Counted from the stretch's first letter, positions 1-8,311 are shown. The stretch is DNA of 14,633 nt from an uncultured Prevotella sp. (GCA_947304695.1 CAMZBS010000049.1:1-14633), one strand, 5' to 3'. Notes: a model not told the origin generated them from the sequence alone. Translations and numbers: made by a program.

Positions 1-450
1 CTCGACAAGGTCTATGAGAAGTTCCTGCAGCTGGCCGACCAGAAGAAGGAGGTGAGCGATGCTGACGTGCTCATGCTGGCAGGTGCCGATACCGCAGACC
101 AGCACGCTGTACGACTTGACTTCTTGCAGGTGACTACCGGTAAGGGCGTGAAGAGCGTGGCCAGCATCGGGCTGGACATCAGTGGACAGAAGTTTGAGGC
201 TGCCAGTAGTGGTAACGGTCCTGTGGATGCTGCCATCAAAGCCTTGAAGAAAATCATCATGAAGCAGATGACGCTGAAAGAATTTACTATCCAGGCCATA
301 TCTAAAGGTTCCGACGATGTAGGTAAGGTACACATGCAGGTGGAATACGACGGCCAGATGTACTACGGTTTCGGTGCCAACACTGACATTGTGACGGCTT
401 CTGTTGAAGCCTATATTGACTGTATCAATAAATTCAAGCATGCAGAATGA
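1..450 (+). CDS. leuA: 2-isopropylmalate synthase, C-terminal part (5' end outside window)
   Basis: The reading frame is open from base 1 and ends at TGA 448-450, giving 149 residues of a protein whose N-terminal catalytic barrel lies upstream of the window. What is visible is the allosteric LeuA dimerisation domain: a strand rich in V and I ([10 protein letters not shown]), then a glycine-rich [14 protein letters not shown] segment and a [17 protein letters not shown] segment near the end, both typical of the leucine-binding domain of this family. LeuA condenses acetyl-CoA with 2-oxoisovalerate, the first committed step of leucine synthesis, and is normally inhibited by leucine through this domain. 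The GTG at 52 is internal to the domain linker and should not be taken as a start. Its last codons overlap the leuC start by 4 nt (ATGA), and leuC and leuD follow, which supports leuA over the related homocitrate or citramalate synthases. Confidence 0.9.
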   Translation, partial: LDKVYEKFLQLADQKKEVSDADVLMLAGADTADQHAVRLDFLQVTTGKGVKSVASIGLDISGQKFEAASSGNGPVDAAIKALKKIIMKQMTLKEFTIQAISKGSDDVGKVHMQVEYDGQMYYGFGANTDIVTASVEAYIDCINKFKHAE

Positions 451-1823
451 ATACCTTATTCGATAAGATTTGGGATGCTCATGTCGTACAGATTGTTGAT
501 GATGGCCCCACACAGCTTTATATAGACCGCCTCTATTGTCATGAGGTTACATCGCCCCAGGCGTTCGACGGTATGCGGACCCGTGGACTGAAGTGCTTCC
601 GTCCCGACCGTATCTATTGCATGCCCGACCACAACACGCCTACCCACGACCAAGACAGACCTATTGAAGATCCTGTTTCAAGAAAACAAGTTGAATTGTT
701 GGAGCGTAATGCCCGTGAGTTCGGACTGACCCACTTCGGCATGATGTCGCGTGACAATGGCATTATTCATGTGGTAGGCCCCGAGAAGGGCCTTTCGTTG
801 CCAGGCATGACCATAGTCTGTGGTGACTCCCACACTTCCACACATGGCGCGATGGGAGCTGTTGCTTTCGGCATTGGCACCTCGGAGGTTGAGATGGTAA
901 TGGCCTCGCAGTGCATCTTACAGCAGAAGCCTAAGAGCATGCGTATCAGCATTAACGGTCGGTTGGGTAGGGGAGTGACGGCCAAGGATGTGGCTCTTTA
1001 TTTGATGTCTCAGCTCACCACCAGTGGAGCCACGGGCTATTTCGTGGAGTACGCTGGCGACGTGGTGCGCTCTATGTCGATGGAAGGGCGCCTGACGCTC
1101 TGTAATCTTTCAATTGAAATGGGCGCCCGTGGTGGTTTCATTGCTCCAGATGACGTGACTTTTGATTATCTCAAAGGTCGGCAGTTTGCACCGAAGGGTG
1201 AGGCTTGGGACAAGGCCGTCAACTATTGGAAAACACTGCGTAGTAATGATGATGCTGTTTTTGATAAGGAACTGATTTTCAGCGCTGAAGATATAGAGCC
1301 CCGTATTACTTATGGAACTAACCCTGGCATGGGAATTGGTATTACGGAAAGCCTGCCAGAAGAAGGTAATGCTAATTTCGTGAAGGCATTGGACTACATG
1401 GGATTCAAGCCTGGCGAGAAACTCTTGGGCAAGAAGATTGACTATGTGTTCCTTGGTGCCTGTACTAACGGTCGCATTGAAGATTTCCGTGCCTTTGCTT
1501 CTCTTGTGAAGGGGCGCAGGAAAGCTGATGGCGTGGTGGCCTGGTTGGTGCCCGGCTCGTGGGCTGTTGACCAGCAGATACGAGAGGAAGGTCTCGACCA
1601 TGTGCTCGAGGAATCTGGTTTTGAGATTCGCCAGCCAGGATGTTCGGCCTGTTTAGCCATGAATGACGACAAAGTGCCAGCAGGAAAATATTGTGTATCG
1701 ACCTCGAACCGTAATTTTGAGGGACGCCAAGGCCCTGGAGCACGCACCATCCTCTGTTCACCCTTGGTAGCTGCTGCTGCTGCCGTAACAGGAGTAATAA
1801 CCGACCCAAGAGAATTGCTATGA
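447..1823 (+). CDS. leuC: 3-isopropylmalate dehydratase large subunit
   Basis: 458 residues, close to the usual 460-470. With LeuD it forms the cytosolic isopropylmalate isomerase, an aconitase-family [4Fe-4S] enzyme that converts 2-isopropylmalate to 3-isopropylmalate. Visible signatures are [20 protein letters not shown] (aconitase motif), GACTNGR with Cys339, and [10 protein letters not shown] with Cys399 and Cys402. The 60- and 3-residue spacing of these three cysteines is that expected of the cluster ligands, so the enzyme looks intact. A short acidic and aromatic stretch around residues 240-280 lies where bacterial LeuC proteins vary. The start is the ATG inside the ATGA overlap with the leuA stop, so translational coupling is likely; no Shine-Dalgarno is seen, as usual for Bacteroidetes. 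The 3' end overlaps leuD in the same way. If the downstream synthase makes citramalate, this subunit would also act on that substrate. Confidence 0.97.
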   Translation: MNTLFDKIWDAHVVQIVDDGPTQLYIDRLYCHEVTSPQAFDGMRTRGLKCFRPDRIYCMPDHNTPTHDQDRPIEDPVSRKQVELLERNAREFGLTHFGMMSRDNGIIHVVGPEKGLSLPGMTIVCGDSHTSTHGAMGAVAFGIGTSEVEMVMASQCILQQKPKSMRISINGRLGRGVTAKDVALYLMSQLTTSGATGYFVEYAGDVVRSMSMEGRLTLCNLSIEMGARGGFIAPDDVTFDYLKGRQFAPKGEAWDKAVNYWKTLRSNDDAVFDKELIFSAEDIEPRITYGTNPGMGIGITESLPEEGNANFVKALDYMGFKPGEKLLGKKIDYVFLGACTNGRIEDFRAFASLVKGRRKADGVVAWLVPGSWAVDQQIREEGLDHVLEESGFEIRQPGCSACLAMNDDKVPAGKYCVSTSNRNFEGRQGPGARTILCSPLVAAAAAVTGVITDPRELL

Positions 1824-2422
1824 AACAGAAATTCGATATTATTACATCCACCTGCGTTCCCCTTCCTTTGGAGAATGTGGATACCGACCAGATCATTCCC
1901 GCCCGTTTCCTGAAAGCCACCGACAAGGAAGGCTTTGGCGACAACCTGTTCCGCGATTGGCGCTACGACAAGGATGGTCAACCTATACGCGACTTTGTGC
2001 TCAACGACCCCACTTACGGCGGTTGTATTCTCGTGGCAGGCAAAAACTTCGGTTCGGGTAGTAGTCGTGAGCATGCAGCCTGGGCTATTGCTGGCTATGG
2101 TTTCCGGGTGGTTATCAGCTCGTTCTTTGCCGATATTCATAAGAACAACGAACTGAACAACTTTGTGCTGCCCGTAGTGGTCAGCGAGGACTTCTTGAAA
2201 GAACTCTTCGATAGCATTGGCCAAAATCCGAAAACGGAGGTTGAAGTCGACCTGCCCCGTCAGACCGTGACCAATAAGAGCACTGGCCATAGCGAGCATT
2301 TCGAAATCAACGGCTATAAGAAGCACTGTTTGATGAACGGTCTCGACGATATTGACTTCCTCGTGGCCAACAAGGGAAAAATAGAATCCTGGGAGAAAAG
2401 CCGATGGAACAGCGATTTATAG
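1820..2422 (+). CDS. leuD: 3-isopropylmalate dehydratase small subunit
   Basis: 200 residues, the normal size for the LeuD swivelling subunit. The N-terminus carries [15 protein letters not shown], the typical LeuD opening, and the middle has [15 protein letters not shown], the conserved loop whose serines and arginine bind the substrate carboxylates. It pairs with LeuC to make the active isomerase. The ATG start lies in an ATGA overlap with the leuC stop. The end overlaps the next gene by 19 nt, so translation of the four genes is probably coupled. Nothing is truncated or missing. The assignment rests on family motifs plus position directly behind leuC. Confidence 0.97.
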   Translation: MKQKFDIITSTCVPLPLENVDTDQIIPARFLKATDKEGFGDNLFRDWRYDKDGQPIRDFVLNDPTYGGCILVAGKNFGSGSSREHAAWAIAGYGFRVVISSFFADIHKNNELNNFVLPVVVSEDFLKELFDSIGQNPKTEVEVDLPRQTVTNKSTGHSEHFEINGYKKHCLMNGLDDIDFLVANKGKIESWEKSRWNSDL

Positions 2423-3930
2423 AGATCATGGATTCCACACTTCGCGACGGCGAGCAGACCAGCGGTGTGAGCTTCTTGCCCCATGAGAAGGTGATGATTG
2501 CCCGCATGCTGTTGCTTGATCTGAACGTTGACCGTATAGAGGTGGCATCGGCTAGGGTGAGTGAAGGTGAAAAGGAGGCTGTGAAGATGATTTGCCGCTA
2601 TGCCCGCCAGATAGACAGACTGGACTCCGTAGAGGTGCTGGGCTTCGTTGACGGTCACACTTCAGTGGACTGGATTCTCGATGCAGGTGGCCGCACGCTG
2701 AACTTGCTGGCCAAAGGTTCGCTGAAGCACTGCCGTGAGCAGTTGCATAAATCTCCCGAAGAGCATATCAGTGACATCAAGGAAGTCATTGCCTATGCCC
2801 ATGAGAAAGGCGTTAGCGTGAACATCTATCTGGAAGACTGGTCAAGCGGCATGAAGGATTCGCCTAGTTATGTCTACCAGCTCATGAATGCCCTCGTTGA
2901 TACACCAGTTCATCGCTACATGCTGCCCGACACGCTGGGCATAATGAATCCCCTACAGGTCATTGAGTATTTCCGGAAGATGTTGAAACGCTATCCTGAC
3001 GTTCACTTTGACTTCCACGCCCATAACGACTACGACCTGGCCGTGAGCAACTCGCTGGCTGCGGCGTTGAGCGGAGCACGTGGACTGCACGTCACCGTCA
3101 ACGGACTGGGTGAGCGTTGCGGCAATGCACCGTTGTCGAGTGTCCAGGTGATCTTGAAAGACCAGTTCAATGCCCAAACGAACATCATCGAGGAAAAACT
3201 GATGGACGTGAGCCGCTTGGTGGAGAGCTATAGCGGCATTGCCATCGCTCCCAATCAGCCCATCATCGGCGACAATGTGTTCACACAGGTGGCCGGTGTT
3301 CATGCTGATGGCGACCAGAAGGGCGGACTCTATCACAACCCGTTGGTGCCTGAACGCTTCGGAAGAAAGCGAGAGTATGCCATGGGTAAGACCAGCGGGC
3401 GGGCTAACATTGCCCGTAATCTACAGGAGCTGGGTTTGGAGTTGACGCCAGAGCAGACACAGCGCGTCACCCGGCGTATTACTGAACTGGGAGACCGCAA
3501 GGAAGTGGTGACCTTGGATGACCTGCCCTTTATCGTGAGCGATGTGCTGAAGCATGACGTAACGGAAGATAAGGTCCGTCTTGTAAGTTACCAGGTTTCA
3601 CTGGCTTACGGTCTAAAGCCTCTTGCAAATGTGAAGGTAGAGATTGATGGTCAGCAATACGAAGGCCACTCTTCTGGTGATGGTCAGTACGATGCTTTCG
3701 TGAAGGCCATGCGCAAGATTTACCGTGAGTATCTCGACCGTACCTTCCCTCTGCTTCAGAACTATGCCGTGACCATTCCTCCCGGTGGCCGTACCGATGC
3801 CTTGGTGCAGACCGTTATCACTTGGCAGATGGCCGACGGTAAGTTATTGCGCACCCGTGGATTGGATGCCGATCAGACCGAAGCCGCCATCAAGGCCACC
3901 ATCAAAATGCTGAACATTATTGAGAGGTAA
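2404..3930 (+). CDS. Second LeuA-family acyltransferase: citramalate synthase or 2-isopropylmalate synthase-like
   Basis: 508 residues of the DRE-TIM metallolyase family. Residues 10-18 read DSTLRDGEQ, holding the catalytic Arg14 and metal ligand Asp; His205 and His207 in DFHAHND are the other metal ligands, and NGLGERCGNAPL follows. GDNVFTQVAGVHADG and YAMGKTSGRANI mark the end of the barrel. From about residue 395 a LeuA-type allosteric domain is present (SYQVSLAYGLKPLANVKVEI, then HSSGDGQYDAFVKAM). It therefore condenses acetyl-CoA with a 2-oxo acid. As a true leuA already heads the operon, a different substrate is plausible. Pyruvate, giving citramalate for isoleucine, is my first guess; homocitrate synthase or a duplicate isopropylmalate synthase are alternatives. 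The ATG at 2404 overlaps the end of leuD by 19 nt; a later ATG at 2428 would cut into the conserved strand before the DRE motif. Family certain, substrate not. Confidence 0.88.
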   Translation: MEQRFIEIMDSTLRDGEQTSGVSFLPHEKVMIARMLLLDLNVDRIEVASARVSEGEKEAVKMICRYARQIDRLDSVEVLGFVDGHTSVDWILDAGGRTLNLLAKGSLKHCREQLHKSPEEHISDIKEVIAYAHEKGVSVNIYLEDWSSGMKDSPSYVYQLMNALVDTPVHRYMLPDTLGIMNPLQVIEYFRKMLKRYPDVHFDFHAHNDYDLAVSNSLAAALSGARGLHVTVNGLGERCGNAPLSSVQVILKDQFNAQTNIIEEKLMDVSRLVESYSGIAIAPNQPIIGDNVFTQVAGVHADGDQKGGLYHNPLVPERFGRKREYAMGKTSGRANIARNLQELGLELTPEQTQRVTRRITELGDRKEVVTLDDLPFIVSDVLKHDVTEDKVRLVSYQVSLAYGLKPLANVKVEIDGQQYEGHSSGDGQYDAFVKAMRKIYREYLDRTFPLLQNYAVTIPPGGRTDALVQTVITWQMADGKLLRTRGLDADQTEAAIKATIKMLNIIER

Positions 3931-3956
3931 CACTATATACTAAACCTTATTGAATT

Positions 3957-6569
3957 ATGAAAATCAGATTCTCAATTAACTATCGGACAGAATGGGGACA
4001 GCAGCTTGCCGTCAGCATACGTTATGCCATGCAGGACGGAGGAGAGCGTACGGCCCACGTACCAATGACCACGCAAGACGGGGAACACTGGACGGCAGAG
4101 ACAGCCGTTGTAGAGAGCCGTCGAAGTCCTGTCATGTCTTTAGTTTATTATTATCTGGTTGAAGATTCAGAAGGTCATCAGTTGCGTCGGGAGTGGACAA
4201 TGGTACCACGGCTTTATGCCTTCGACGATTCGAAGAGCTATACTTTCGCTGACCAGTGGTGCGACCTGCCACTGCCATACCATCTTTATACCAATGCTTA
4301 TGCTGTAACGACTGGAGGCCGTCCTGATGACAGCGTTGAGGCTGTCCGTCTTCCCCTGTTCCGCAAGACAATTGTCTTCCGTGTGTCGGCTCCACAGCTT
4401 CAGCAGGGCCAGCTGCTTGCTATCGTGGGTAACCATCCGGCTCTGGGTTCTTGGAGTCCGGTTCGCTATCTGCCTATGACCAGTCTGGGACAGAAAGAAT
4501 GGATGATTTCGCTTAATGTCGACGGGTTGGTCTTGCCGCTGGAGTATAAATACGTGGTGGTCGACGAGAAGACCAGCCAGTTGGTGACCTGGGAGGAAGG
4601 CGATAACCGTGTGGTTGCTGATTCTGTGGCCGACGGTGAAGTGCTGGTGACGTATGGACAGCCACTGCGTGTGGCTGAAAAATCATGGCGTGCGGCAGGT
4701 GTCAGCGTGCCCGTGTTCTCACTGCGCAGTGAGCACTCCTGCGGCGTGGGCGACTTCGGTGACCTCGTCCGTTTCATTGACTGGGTAGCCCTGACGGGCA
4801 TGAAGATTATCCAGTTACTGCCCGTGAATGACACCTATGTCACAGGCCAGTGGGGCGACTCCTGTCCTTATAACATCACCTCGGCCTTTGCCCTCCATCC
4901 TCATTACATTGACTTGGAGCAGCTGGGTGCGCTGAAGGACAAGAACCTTATGACCGCTTTCCGTCGCCAGCAGCGTGAACTGAATGCTCTACCTTACAGC
5001 GATTATGAGGCTGTGGGACGGGTGAAGGATGATTATCTTCGCCATTTCTTTGAGCTACAGGGTGAGAAGACCTTGCATTCGGAAGATTTCCAAAGTTGGC
5101 AGAAAGCCAACAGCTTCTGGCTCGATGCCTATTGCAGCCGTTCGCCCTACGGCCCCCAACTGGCTGCTTTTATACAATATCATCTTCATATACAGTTGAA
5201 AGCAGCTGTCGACAAAGCCCGATCTCGAGGCATCTTCCTGATGGGCGACCTACCCATTGGCATGGGCAAGACGAGCGTGGATGCCGCCCTCCATCCTGAA
5301 CTATTTCATCTTGATAGTCAGGCAGGTGCTCCTCCCGACACGTCCGACCGCCAGGGACAGAACTGGCAGTTTCCGCCTTATCGGTGGAGCGAAGAGTCAA
5401 AAGGAAAGGCCAAAGAGTCTACAGCAGGATGGTTCCGCCGAAGGCTGAGCCATCAGCAGCAGTATTTCGATGCCATCCGTATCGATCATGTACTGGGCTT
5501 TTTCCGCACTTGGGAGATACCCACCGACCAGCTTTTCGCCACCATGGGACGCTTCTCGCCTGCACTTCCGTTTACGGCCGACGAGATAGAGCACTTCGGA
5601 CTGCCTTTCCGTCGTGAGTTCCTCACTCGTCCCTTCATCAATGACCGTATCATTGACCGTTTCTTTGGCATCCATGCTCAGTACGTACGCGAACAATTCC
5701 TTGTGAAGAAGGCATACGGACTCTACGATCTGAAAGAAGAAGTGGCTACCCAGCAGCGCATTGCCCACTATTTTGAGGGGCAGACAGACGAGAACAGCCT
5801 CTGGATACGCGATGCCCTTCACCGGCTGGTGGCTAATGTTCTTTTCCTTGAAGACCTGCACCAGCCCGAGACCTATCATCCCCGCATTGCTGCCTGGCAC
5901 GAACCCGTATTTGAGGTTCTTTCGACCGAGGAACGCGATGCTTATATGCGGCTCTACAACACCTTCTTCTACCAGCGTCACTCGATGTTCTGGGGTAAGA
6001 CCGGCTATGACCGTCTCTCCGCTATATTGGCCGACAGTCGCCTGCTCATCTGTGCCGAAGACCTGGGCATGTTGCCCGACTGTGTGCCTGCCGTGCTCGA
6101 TGCCCTGCGTATCCTCACGCTTGAGATTCAGCGATTGCCCAAACAGACTGGGGTGGAGTTTGCCCATCTTGATGCCAATCCTGTGCGGTCGATAGCTACT
6201 ATTTCCACCCACGACATGTCCTCGCTGCGCCAGTGGTGGCAGGAGGATGCTCAGCGTGCCCGCCGCTTTAGCTTTACTATGCTTCAGAAACAAGGACGTG
6301 TGCCTGAGCAATTACCTGCTCATTGGGCCGAGGAGATCATTGCCCGTCATCTTTACTGCCCCTCTATGCTCTGTTTGCTTTCACTACAGGACTGGTTGGC
6401 TATGGATGGAGAACTACGGTCTAAGAAACCCTCTGAGGAGCGCATCAACGTGCCTGGTGATCCCTATTGCCGTTGGCAATGGCGCATGCACCTCACCATT
6501 GAGCAGCTTGTTGAGGCCACTCGCTACAACGAAAAAGTCAAGACAATGATTGTCCGGAGCAAACGGTGA
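3957..6569 (+). CDS. malQ: 4-alpha-glucanotransferase, DPE2-type with two N-terminal CBM20 domains
   Basis: 870 residues, much longer than the roughly 500 of simple amylomaltases. Residues about 1-92 and 135-232 look like tandem CBM20 starch-binding domains; the second has the typical VGNHPALGSW motif followed by PLEYKYVV. The GH77 domain begins near residue 250 (FSLRSEHSCGVGDFGDL). Catalytic residues are Asp510 in RIDHVLGFFR (nucleophile), Glu701 in CAEDLG (acid/base) and Asp753 in STHDM (transition-state stabiliser). The gap of about 190 residues between nucleophile and acid/base, against roughly 50 in thermophilic MalQ, is the insert known from plant DPE2. The enzyme should transfer glucosyl units from maltose to glycogen or other glucans in the cytosol; no signal peptide is seen. 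The gene starts 26 nt after the synthase with no promoter motif between, so read-through from the leu operon is likely. A strong terminator follows. Confidence 0.95.
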   Translation: MKIRFSINYRTEWGQQLAVSIRYAMQDGGERTAHVPMTTQDGEHWTAETAVVESRRSPVMSLVYYYLVEDSEGHQLRREWTMVPRLYAFDDSKSYTFADQWCDLPLPYHLYTNAYAVTTGGRPDDSVEAVRLPLFRKTIVFRVSAPQLQQGQLLAIVGNHPALGSWSPVRYLPMTSLGQKEWMISLNVDGLVLPLEYKYVVVDEKTSQLVTWEEGDNRVVADSVADGEVLVTYGQPLRVAEKSWRAAGVSVPVFSLRSEHSCGVGDFGDLVRFIDWVALTGMKIIQLLPVNDTYVTGQWGDSCPYNITSAFALHPHYIDLEQLGALKDKNLMTAFRRQQRELNALPYSDYEAVGRVKDDYLRHFFELQGEKTLHSEDFQSWQKANSFWLDAYCSRSPYGPQLAAFIQYHLHIQLKAAVDKARSRGIFLMGDLPIGMGKTSVDAALHPELFHLDSQAGAPPDTSDRQGQNWQFPPYRWSEESKGKAKESTAGWFRRRLSHQQQYFDAIRIDHVLGFFRTWEIPTDQLFATMGRFSPALPFTADEIEHFGLPFRREFLTRPFINDRIIDRFFGIHAQYVREQFLVKKAYGLYDLKEEVATQQRIAHYFEGQTDENSLWIRDALHRLVANVLFLEDLHQPETYHPRIAAWHEPVFEVLSTEERDAYMRLYNTFFYQRHSMFWGKTGYDRLSAILADSRLLICAEDLGMLPDCVPAVLDALRILTLEIQRLPKQTGVEFAHLDANPVRSIATISTHDMSSLRQWWQEDAQRARRFSFTMLQKQGRVPEQLPAHWAEEIIARHLYCPSMLCLLSLQDWLAMDGELRSKKPSEERINVPGDPYCRWQWRMHLTIEQLVEATRYNEKVKTMIVRSKR

Positions 6570-6596
6570 TAAAACGGACGTGAAAGAATAAACTAA

Positions 6597-6635
6597 AAAC
6601 GCCCTCGGTATGCCTTGAGTGTACCGAGGGCGTTT
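6597..6635. terminator. Bidirectional intrinsic terminator between convergent genes
   Basis: A perfect 14-bp inverted repeat: AAACGCCCTCGGTA at 6597-6610 and its reverse complement at 6622-6635, with an 11-nt loop. It starts 27 nt after the malQ stop. The GC-rich core is flanked by A residues on the left and T residues on the right, so it can work for malQ on the plus strand and, on the minus strand, for transcripts coming from the DUF4301 gene. Confidence 0.85.
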
Positions 6636-6638
6636 ACT

Positions 6639-6692
6639 TAAATGCATCTACGCTGCCCGTAAGTGCGTCTAAGGAGCGCGTAGATGCATTTA
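6639..6692. repeat. Second inverted repeat built of three 12-mers at 21-bp spacing
   Basis: Three related 12-mers begin at 6639 (TAAATGCATCTA), 6660 (TAAGTGCGTCTA) and 6681 (TAGATGCATTTA), exactly 21 bp apart with 9-nt spacers. The first and third are exact reverse complements, and with flanking CGC/GCG they form a 15-bp perfect stem (6639-6653 with 6678-6692, loop 24 nt). The element sits 8 nt beyond the DUF4301 stop and 3 nt from the malQ terminator. It may be an extra minus-strand terminator, a dispersed intergenic repeat or a protein-binding array; the sequence alone cannot decide. Confidence 0.75.
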
Positions 6693-6700
6693 GGAATTGC

Positions 6701-8200
6701 TTATTGGTGCTGTTCGCGCAACAGGTCGTTTACGGTCTTCACGGGATTGAAGGTGCCCAGGGGAACTTCGACGAAGATAGTAGACCAGTCGCTCATGGCT
6801 CCGTTCCACAGTCCAGGCAGTTCAAGAGCCTTCAGCTCTTTGCCGCTCTTCGACTTGGAAGAAATGAAGCCGGTGGTCTTGTCGACGAAGTCGGGCAGGT
6901 TGAAAGGCTTGCCCTGATAGTCACGTACGGCGCAGACAAGGTCTACTGGGTTGAAGTGAGTGCCCTGAGTGAACATTTTCATGTAGGCATCGTTGTTGGT
7001 GTCAATCTGCGAACTCTCGAGAATCTGAAGACTCACGGTGCCGTCCTGGTTGTAGGTGAGGAACGGGCCGCCTCCGGGTTCTCCAACGTTCTTCACCACG
7101 CCACATACGCGCATGGGGCGGTTAAGTTTGCGGCGCAGGTAGGCAGCGTCGACCTTGTTGTCCTTGGGGCGGCAGCAGAGGTCGCGCTCCACAAACTGTG
7201 CTATCTCGGCCAGCTGTTCGTCGGTGGGTGTTCCGTCGAGGATGCGCAGGTACTGGAAGGCTTTCTCCTGAAGGGTGACGAGGATGCCTGCGATGACCTG
7301 CTTCCACTCTACGGTTTCGGGCTTCAGACGGTCGGGCACCACGTTGTCGATGTTCTTAATGAATACCACGTCGGCTTCAATCTCGTTCAGGTTCTCAATG
7401 AGTGCACCATGGCCACCGGGACGGAACAACAGTGAGCCGTCTGCCTCGCGGAAGGGGGTGTTGTCGGGGTTGGCTGCGATGGTATCGGTCGAAGGTTTCT
7501 GTTCCGAGAAACTGATGTCGTATTTGATGCCGTATTTCTGGGCAAAGCCGTCGGCTTTCTCGGCCACCTTCTGCTTGAAAAACTCCATGTGCTCATGAGA
7601 CACGGTGAAGTGGACATGAGCCTCGCCGTTAGAGGCTGCATAGAGGGCACCTTCCACGAGGTGCTCTTCCATGGGCGTACGGGCACCCTCCTCGTATTTG
7701 TGGAACAGGATCATACCCTTGGGCAGCTGTCCGTAGTTCAGTCCTTCGGGCTTGAGCATGTTGGCTGCCACGGCCTTGTAGTTGCCCTCGGCCATGAGTT
7801 CCTTGATGCCCTTTCCCTCGTTTTTGCGGCATACAGCGTCGAGGGCATCGTAGAAGGCGAAATGCTCTATTTGGTCGAAATATTTCTTTTCAAAGTCGGT
7901 GGCAGGCTGGTCGTAGTCGGCGTCGACAAAAGAAAACATGTTCTTGAACATGCGGCTGGCGGCTCCCGAAGCAGGGACGAACTTCACAATCTGCCGTCCT
8001 GCTGCCTTGTACTGCTGCCATGCGGCTACGTAGTGCTGACGTGCCTCCTGATCGGGGGCTACGATGCCGTTGCCCACTGCTGCGGCTGCTTCGAGTCGCA
8101 GGAAGGGAAATCCTGTCTTGAACTGTTGCAACTGTGTTTCGATTTGCTCTTGACTGATGCCGCGTTGGGCAATTTGCTGAAGGTCTTGTTGTGTTAGCAT
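6701..8200 (-). CDS. DUF4301 family protein, possible sugar nucleotidyltransferase-like enzyme
   Basis: 499 residues, soluble, no signal peptide or membrane segment. I recognise it as the Bacteroidetes DUF4301 family, which has no proven function that I know of. Several motifs recall the UDP-sugar pyrophosphorylase fold: FVPASGAASRMFK at 74-86 resembles the glycine-rich nucleotide loop, LPKGMILFHKY at 159-169 resembles the KPKG-type lysine motif, RPGGHGALIENLN at 260-272 resembles the GHG/GNG motif, and VVFIKNIDNVV at 278-288 resembles the metal-site strand with N-x-D-N. These are by-eye similarities, so an NTP-sugar or related nucleotidyl-transfer activity is an inference. The C-terminal third (about 350-499) contains GEPGGGPFLTYNQDG and HFNPVDLVCAVRDYQGKPF, probably family-specific. 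The ATG at 8198-8200 is about 36 nt downstream of a TATCTTTG promoter element on this strand, which supports that start. It converges with malQ. Confidence 0.9.
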   Translation of the reverse strand: MLTQQDLQQIAQRGISQEQIETQLQQFKTGFPFLRLEAAAAVGNGIVAPDQEARQHYVAAWQQYKAAGRQIVKFVPASGAASRMFKNMFSFVDADYDQPATDFEKKYFDQIEHFAFYDALDAVCRKNEGKGIKELMAEGNYKAVAANMLKPEGLNYGQLPKGMILFHKYEEGARTPMEEHLVEGALYAASNGEAHVHFTVSHEHMEFFKQKVAEKADGFAQKYGIKYDISFSEQKPSTDTIAANPDNTPFREADGSLLFRPGGHGALIENLNEIEADVVFIKNIDNVVPDRLKPETVEWKQVIAGILVTLQEKAFQYLRILDGTPTDEQLAEIAQFVERDLCCRPKDNKVDAAYLRRKLNRPMRVCGVVKNVGEPGGGPFLTYNQDGTVSLQILESSQIDTNNDAYMKMFTQGTHFNPVDLVCAVRDYQGKPFNLPDFVDKTTGFISSKSKSGKELKALELPGLWNGAMSDWSTIFVEVPLGTFNPVKTVNDLLREQHQ

Positions 8201-8235
8201 AATGTATGGATTGTTTTTGGTTTTTATTGTGACGA

Positions 8236-8243
8236 CAAAGATA
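8236..8243 (-). promoter_or_regulatory. Bacteroidetes -7 promoter element for the DUF4301 gene
   Basis: The minus strand reads TATCTTTG, matching the TAnnTTTG -7 consensus of the Bacteroidetes primary sigma factor. It would give a 5' untranslated region of roughly 25-30 nt. No clean TTTG lies about 19-21 nt upstream, because a heptamer tandem repeat (8250-8281) occupies that position. The 111-nt gap between the DUF4301 and nucleotidyltransferase genes holds only these two features and T-rich sequence. Confidence 0.6.
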
Positions 8244-8249
8244 CAAAAG

Positions 8250-8281
8250 AGTTAGGAGTTAGGAATTAGGAGTTAGGAGTT
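8250..8281. repeat. Heptamer tandem repeat, about 4.6 copies
   Basis: The unit AGTTAGG occurs at 8250-8256 and 8257-8263, as the variant AATTAGG at 8264-8270, again at 8271-8277, and as a partial AGTT at 8278-8281. The array lies immediately upstream of the -7 element of the DUF4301 gene (reading the minus strand), within the spacer and -33 region. Short 7-bp arrays of this kind are typical slippage-type or palindrome-free repeats in intergenic DNA of this group. Confidence 0.9.
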
Positions 8282-8311
8282 TTTTATTCCCCCTTAATTT
8301 TTTTTAACTCA

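Noticed and set aside
1442..2326. 294-codon minus-strand open frame across leuC and leuD
   Set aside because: It is antisense to two genes with intact catalytic motifs and has no coherent domain.
6704..7435. 243-codon open frame on the plus strand opposite DUF4301, with a second one at 7589-8197
   Set aside because: Both are antisense to the coherent 499-residue DUF4301 protein. They have no recognisable motif, and no promoter upstream.
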